Shown here piece after piece: positions 62,885 to 64,000 of a DNA stretch of 64,000 bases; within the stretch, counting starts at the first letter, position 1, and each line of letters opens with the position of its first letter. Below the pieces are notes generated by a model that ran no database searches, was not told the DNA's origin, and was given only the letters and a program-made list of their open reading frames with translations. The translations under genes were made by a program, and so were the position numbers. The DNA comes from Halalkalicoccus tibetensis (GTDB taxonomy: Archaea; Halobacteriota; Halobacteria; Halobacteriales; Halalkalicoccaceae), in assembly GCF_037996645.1 (NCBI RefSeq), contig NZ_JBBMXV010000001.1, positions 787,138 to 851,137 of the forward strand. The letters are read 5' to 3'.

Positions 62885-63064
62885 ATGAGATATACGATAC
62901 TAATAAAGTTGACGACCGACTCGATGTTTCGGCTGCCTTGGACACTCCGCTGACACGTGCGCGGGATGTAGATTTGAGGCCCTCTCGACGGCGGGATCGG
63001 TCGATACTGCCAATCGACCCTCCCTTTCGATTCCTGCTATTCACATTTGATATTAGGACAGTCA

Positions 63065-63074
63065 TTTATTTATA
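63065..63074 (+). promoter_or_regulatory. TATA box of the archaellin operon
   Basis: TTTATTTATA in a locally AT-rich stretch is the best archaeal TATA match in the window. The first archaellin ATG is 60 nt downstream, so the message has a leader of about 35 nt, unlike the leaderless genes nearby. The leader contains GGCTC...GAGCC (about 63104-63125). Confidence 0.55.
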
Positions 63075-63133
63075 CATAAGATTTCTAATGTAATACAGGG
63101 CTCGCCCAGAGCGGTAGAGCCTCGAAAACAACT

Positions 63134-63664
63134 ATGTTCGAAACACAGACAGACGACAGGGGTCAGGTCGGTATCGGCACCCTCATCGTGTTCATCGCGA
63201 TGGTTCTCGTCGCGGCGATCGCGGCGGGTGTGCTGATCAACACGGCCGGATTCCTCCAGACGCAGGCGGAAGACACGGGTATCGAAAGTACGGAACAGGT
63301 CTCCGATCGCGTGCAGGTTCTCTCGTCGGTTGGGACAGACGTTACTACAGGTGATGACGGATCGGTTGATGCGGTCCAACTGACTCTCCAGAAGGCACCC
63401 GGCGCGGGTGACATCGTTCTGGACGACGTGATGATCGAATGGATCGGCGAGGATCCCATCACTGATGTCGGTGGATTGACCGAGGGGGATATCGATGTTC
63501 TCAGCGACCGGACCGATCGAGCAACGATCACCATCACTGGTAACTCCATTGATGCAGGTGACTCGGCCGATCTGACGATTACGACCGGCTCGGGCGCACA
63601 GACCGACCTCACGCTGAACGCACCGAACTACATCGGTGACGACACAACCGCAGTGAGGCTCTAA
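63134..63664 (+). CDS. archaellin, B-type
   Basis: 176 residues. Class III signal peptide [10 protein letters not shown] followed by [24 protein letters not shown]; the archaeal preflagellin peptidase would cleave after G10. The hydrophobic alpha helix forms the filament core and the Asp/Thr-rich rest ([26 protein letters not shown]) forms the outer beta domain. It assembles the rotating archaellum. The first of two tandem copies. Confidence 0.95.
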   Translation: MFETQTDDRGQVGIGTLIVFIAMVLVAAIAAGVLINTAGFLQTQAEDTGIESTEQVSDRVQVLSSVGTDVTTGDDGSVDAVQLTLQKAPGAGDIVLDDVMIEWIGEDPITDVGGLTEGDIDVLSDRTDRATITITGNSIDAGDSADLTITTGSGAQTDLTLNAPNYIGDDTTAVRL

Positions 63665-63666
63665 AG

Positions 63667-64000
63667 ATGTTTGACGGAAACCCCACAGAGGACCGCGGTC
63701 AGGTTGGCATCGGGACCCTCATCGTGTTCATCGCGATGGTCCTCGTCGCAGCGATCGCGGCGGGCGTACTGATCAACACGGCTGGATTCCTCCAGACGCA
63801 AGCCGAAGATACTGGCATCGAGAGTACGGAACAGGTCTCCGACCGCGTGCAGGTTCTCTCCTCGATCGGTGAGGACACTAGTGATTCCACTGACGATCCC
63901 GATGGTGTTGGGTCCATCAATACCGTTGAACTGACTGTTCAGAAGGCACCGGGTGCAGGTGATATCGTACTCGGAGATGTGATGATCGAGTGGCTCGGCG
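63667..64000 (+). CDS. archaellin, second tandem copy (cut by window edge)
   Basis: Its ATG is 2 nt after the first archaellin stop. The N-terminus [11 protein letters not shown] differs, but from [13 protein letters not shown] to SDRVQVLSS about 59 residues are identical to the first copy, after which the two diverge. Only the first 111 residues are inside the window. The tight spacing implies co-transcription. Confidence 0.93.
   Translation, partial: MFDGNPTEDRGQVGIGTLIVFIAMVLVAAIAAGVLINTAGFLQTQAEDTGIESTEQVSDRVQVLSSIGEDTSDSTDDPDGVGSINTVELTVQKAPGAGDIVLGDVMIEWLG

Overview
The window is haloarchaeal (class Halobacteria) chromosome. GC is high, proteins are rich in Asp and Glu, many genes have a TATA-like box about 25-30 nt before the start codon (leaderless transcription), and archaeal hallmark genes are present: TFB, MBF1, proteasome alpha, RNase P proteins Rnp2 and Rnp3, SBDS, SRP19, Gar1, presenilin-type protease, archaellins and a PGF-CTERM protein. 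The genus cannot be fixed from sequence reading alone. I saw no tRNA, rRNA, CRISPR array or transposase gene.

Layout. 0-10 kb: the 5' part of an F420-dependent oxidoreductase, pyrB-pyrI, a decayed universal stress gene, an APC transporter, a TPP enzyme of the acetolactate synthase family, and an aldehyde dehydrogenase. 10-16 kb: Hsp20, then the RNA/protein homeostasis run rnp3 - methyltransferase - rnp2 - psmA - SBDS - DUF2209 - hflX. 16-24 kb: moaC with the NAD(P)HX repair enzyme, acylphosphatase, an OGG-type glycosylase, TFB and a glutaredoxin-thioredoxin reductase fusion. 24-32 kb: a histidine kinase/response regulator pair, an NRAMP-like transporter coupled to a P-loop protein, MscS and DNA polymerase Y. 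32-45 kb: tpiA, mbf1, the hisC-adk-CDP-alcohol transferase operon, small metabolic genes, an NCS2 permease and an Lrp-aminotransferase pair. 45-57 kb: amino-acid oxidation and ketimine-reductase type genes, purL, PHP and asparagine-synthase-like genes, and an MFS carrier. 57-64 kb: presenilin, gar1-srp19, a divergent cobalamin-type ABC importer (btuF / btuC-btuD), a winged-helix regulator and two tandem archaellins, the second cut by the window end.

The most interesting signal is a set of short in-frame insertions of 51-57 nt that carry hairpins and are bounded by short direct repeats. One lies in adk, two lie in purL and a more distant one lies in the decayed usp gene. An intergenic cluster of similar hairpins lies beside tpiA. 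They suggest a dispersed family of short palindromic elements that can be tolerated inside proteins, comparable in behaviour to the Rickettsia palindromic elements. Also notable are a 1-nt frameshift in a small membrane protein gene, a 13-nt palindrome between the divergent btuF and btuC promoters, and the glutaredoxin-TrxB fusion.
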